Assembly: GCA_963377175.1 (NCBI GenBank)
Contig: CAUJNA010003804.1
Span: 312,501 to 376,500, forward strand
DNA length: 64,000 nucleotides
Source of the DNA: Effrenium voratum
Lineage: Eukaryota > Sar > Dinophyceae > Suessiales > Symbiodiniaceae
Direction of reading: 5' to 3'
Positions 62,858 to 64,000 of this stretch are shown one piece after another. A model generated the notes under the pieces. The model had not been told where the DNA came from, made no database searches, and was given only the letters and a program-made list of their open reading frames with translations. Numbering within the stretch: the stretch's first letter is position 1; each line of letters starts with the position of its first letter. Made by a program: the position numbers and the translations under genes.

Positions 62858-63909
62858 CAGCTCCGGCTTGAAAATCGCAGCTTTTAAGTACAAACGTAGT
62901 ACGCGGAGCGTGCTCCTGCAGCTCCGGCTGGAAAATCGCAACTTTTAAGTACAGACGTAGTATGCGGAGCGTGCTCCCGCAGCTCGGGCTGGAAAATCGC
63001 AACTCTTAAGTACAAACGTAGTACGCGGAGCACACCCCCGCAGCTCCGGCTTGAAAATCGCAACGTAGCACGCGGACCGTACTCCTGCAGCTCCGGCTGG
63101 AAAATCGCAACTTTTTACGTACAGACGTAGTATGCGGAGCGTGCTCCCGCAGCTCAGGCTGGAAAATCGCAACTTTTAAGTGCAAACGTAGTACGCGGAG
63201 CACACCCCCGCAGCTCCGGCTGGAAAATCGCAACTTTTAAGTACAGAAATAGTACGCGAAGTACATTCCCACAGCTCCGGCAGCACTTGCGCAGAGCAAC
63301 TTGCTCAGAGCACTTGCGCAGAGCAACCTGCACAGAGCACATGCGCAAAGCACTTGCGCAGAGCAACTTGCACAGAGCAACTTGCACAGACCAACTTGCA
63401 CAGAGCACATGCGCAAAGCGCTTGCGCGGAGCAACTGGCGCAGAGCACTTGCGCAGAGCAACTTGCTCAGAGCACTTGCGCAGAGCAACTTGCACAGAGC
63501 ACTTGCGTGCAGCAGCGTGCAGCAGCTTGCAGAGAGCAACTTGCGCGCAGCAGCCTGGAACAATGCAGCTTGCGCAGACCACTTTCGTGAGAAATCGCGC
63601 GGCGCAGTTCGAGAGGAAAGTAGGATGATGAGATGGAGCTCTCATGTGACCATACACACTGAGCATCGCAGCGCGCAGACACGCTCGCCGCAGCGATGTA
63701 AAAAGGTGTTTCCCTGGATGAGCGCCTGTGGAAAAATGCTTTCGGGCCAATCGTCCTCTAGTTTGATATGCCCGCGCGACCCTCGGCGTGGTCGAGGTGC
63801 AAAAACTCGAGGTTTTTTTGCGCTTTTTCGAGGTTTTTTGCGTTATTGACATTCCCGGATGAACCCTCTGCGGAGATCGTGCGTGTCGAAGCGCTCTTGC
63901 TGTGGCCTT

Positions 63910-63988
63910 TGGAAGTTGTCTCGTGGTTTTTGCGCGCCTGCTTTCGCAATCCCACAGTCGCGTGTTCGATTCCCCCCTGGTCCGCGGC
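63910..63988 (+). other. tRNA-like module, copy 3, degenerate
   Basis: A-box-like piece at 63916-63926. The B box has one change (TGTTCGATTCC, 63963-63973). It is again followed by the GCAGCTCCGGCTTG unit at the window edge. Confidence 0.45.
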
Positions 63989-64000
63989 AGCTCCGGCTTG

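Larger units (their letters stand above)
58620..64000. repeat. Higher-order satellite array, runs off the window
   Basis: The array is built of recurring modules: short-step arrays (AGAGCCAAGT or ACTTGCGCAGAGCA); a CTCGGCG(G/T)TAGCAGCTGTG block; a ~65-70 bp module GACCCTCTGCGGAGAT with GGCGTGGTCGAGGTGCAAAA; a TGTCGAAGCGCT block; a tRNA-like module; a ~60-bp module CAGCTCCGGCTGGAAAATCG; and a GGGCCAATCGTCCTCTAG block followed by AGGGTTCTTCCGTGCGG. The order repeats with a period of about 2.3 kb (60.3 to 62.6 kb) and a shortened ~1.2-kb turn after that. Long ORFs here reflect unit lengths divisible by three. Confidence 0.9.

Noticed and set aside
58620..64000. CRISPR-like array
   Set aside because: Repeats are contiguous or drift in length, with no unique spacers and no cas genes; the genome is eukaryotic.

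Overview
The window looks like nuclear DNA of a dinoflagellate, most likely a Symbiodiniaceae-type genome. This is inferred from: two large Ty1/copia-type retroelements that each carry a cytosine-methyltransferase-like domain (capture of such domains by retrotransposons is reported for dinoflagellates); short exon-like segments with GT/AG borders and GC-rich third codon positions; short matches to the dinoflagellate spliced-leader sequence; and very abundant simple and satellite repeats. There is no bacterial-style operon, no rRNA and no CRISPR array.

Layout. 1-5.5 kb: exon-like segments on the + strand, several with compatible splice phases, suggesting a spliced host gene cut by the left window edge. 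5.5-23 kb: mostly intergenic, with microsatellites, a 0.5-kb simple-sequence array (12.8-13.3 kb), a cluster of G-tract/C-tract hairpin repeats (13.4-14.8 kb) and a few exon-like segments (best near 15.5-15.9 kb, minus strand). 23.0-32.0 kb: a nearly complete minus-strand copia element (element 1), with identical ~107-bp terminal repeats and a 5-bp target duplication GTTGC. Its order is gag (CCCH and CCHC zinc motifs), protease, methyltransferase-like domain, integrase, RT, RNase H, then an extra ORF. 34.7-35.5 kb: a small MITE-like unit with 38-bp inverted ends. 36.0-49.55 kb: a second, decayed copia-like unit on the + strand (element 2). Its order is gag, protease, integrase, methyltransferase-like domain, RT, RNase H, an unassigned ORF, then an endonuclease/exonuclease/phosphatase-like ORF. 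Element 2 is bordered by inverted arrays of a 16-nt motif and by an exact 9-bp direct repeat TTGCAAGGG, ends that are not expected of a plain LTR element. 50.5-51.2 kb: a T-rich tract with TTC and ATT microsatellites. 51.3-58.6 kb: exon-like segments of one or two + strand host genes. 58.6-64 kb: a higher-order satellite array that repeats several modules, including a tRNA-like module with an exact B box, and runs off the right edge.

The coding capacity is dominated by the two mobile elements. Their enzymes would act in one pathway: gag packaging, protease maturation, reverse transcription, RNase H removal of the template and integrase insertion. The methyltransferase-like and nuclease-like domains are additions. 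Both elements carry in-frame amber codons and frame changes, so either they are decaying copies or some breaks are recoding sites. The host exon models rest only on reading-frame and splice-site inspection and are offered as candidates.
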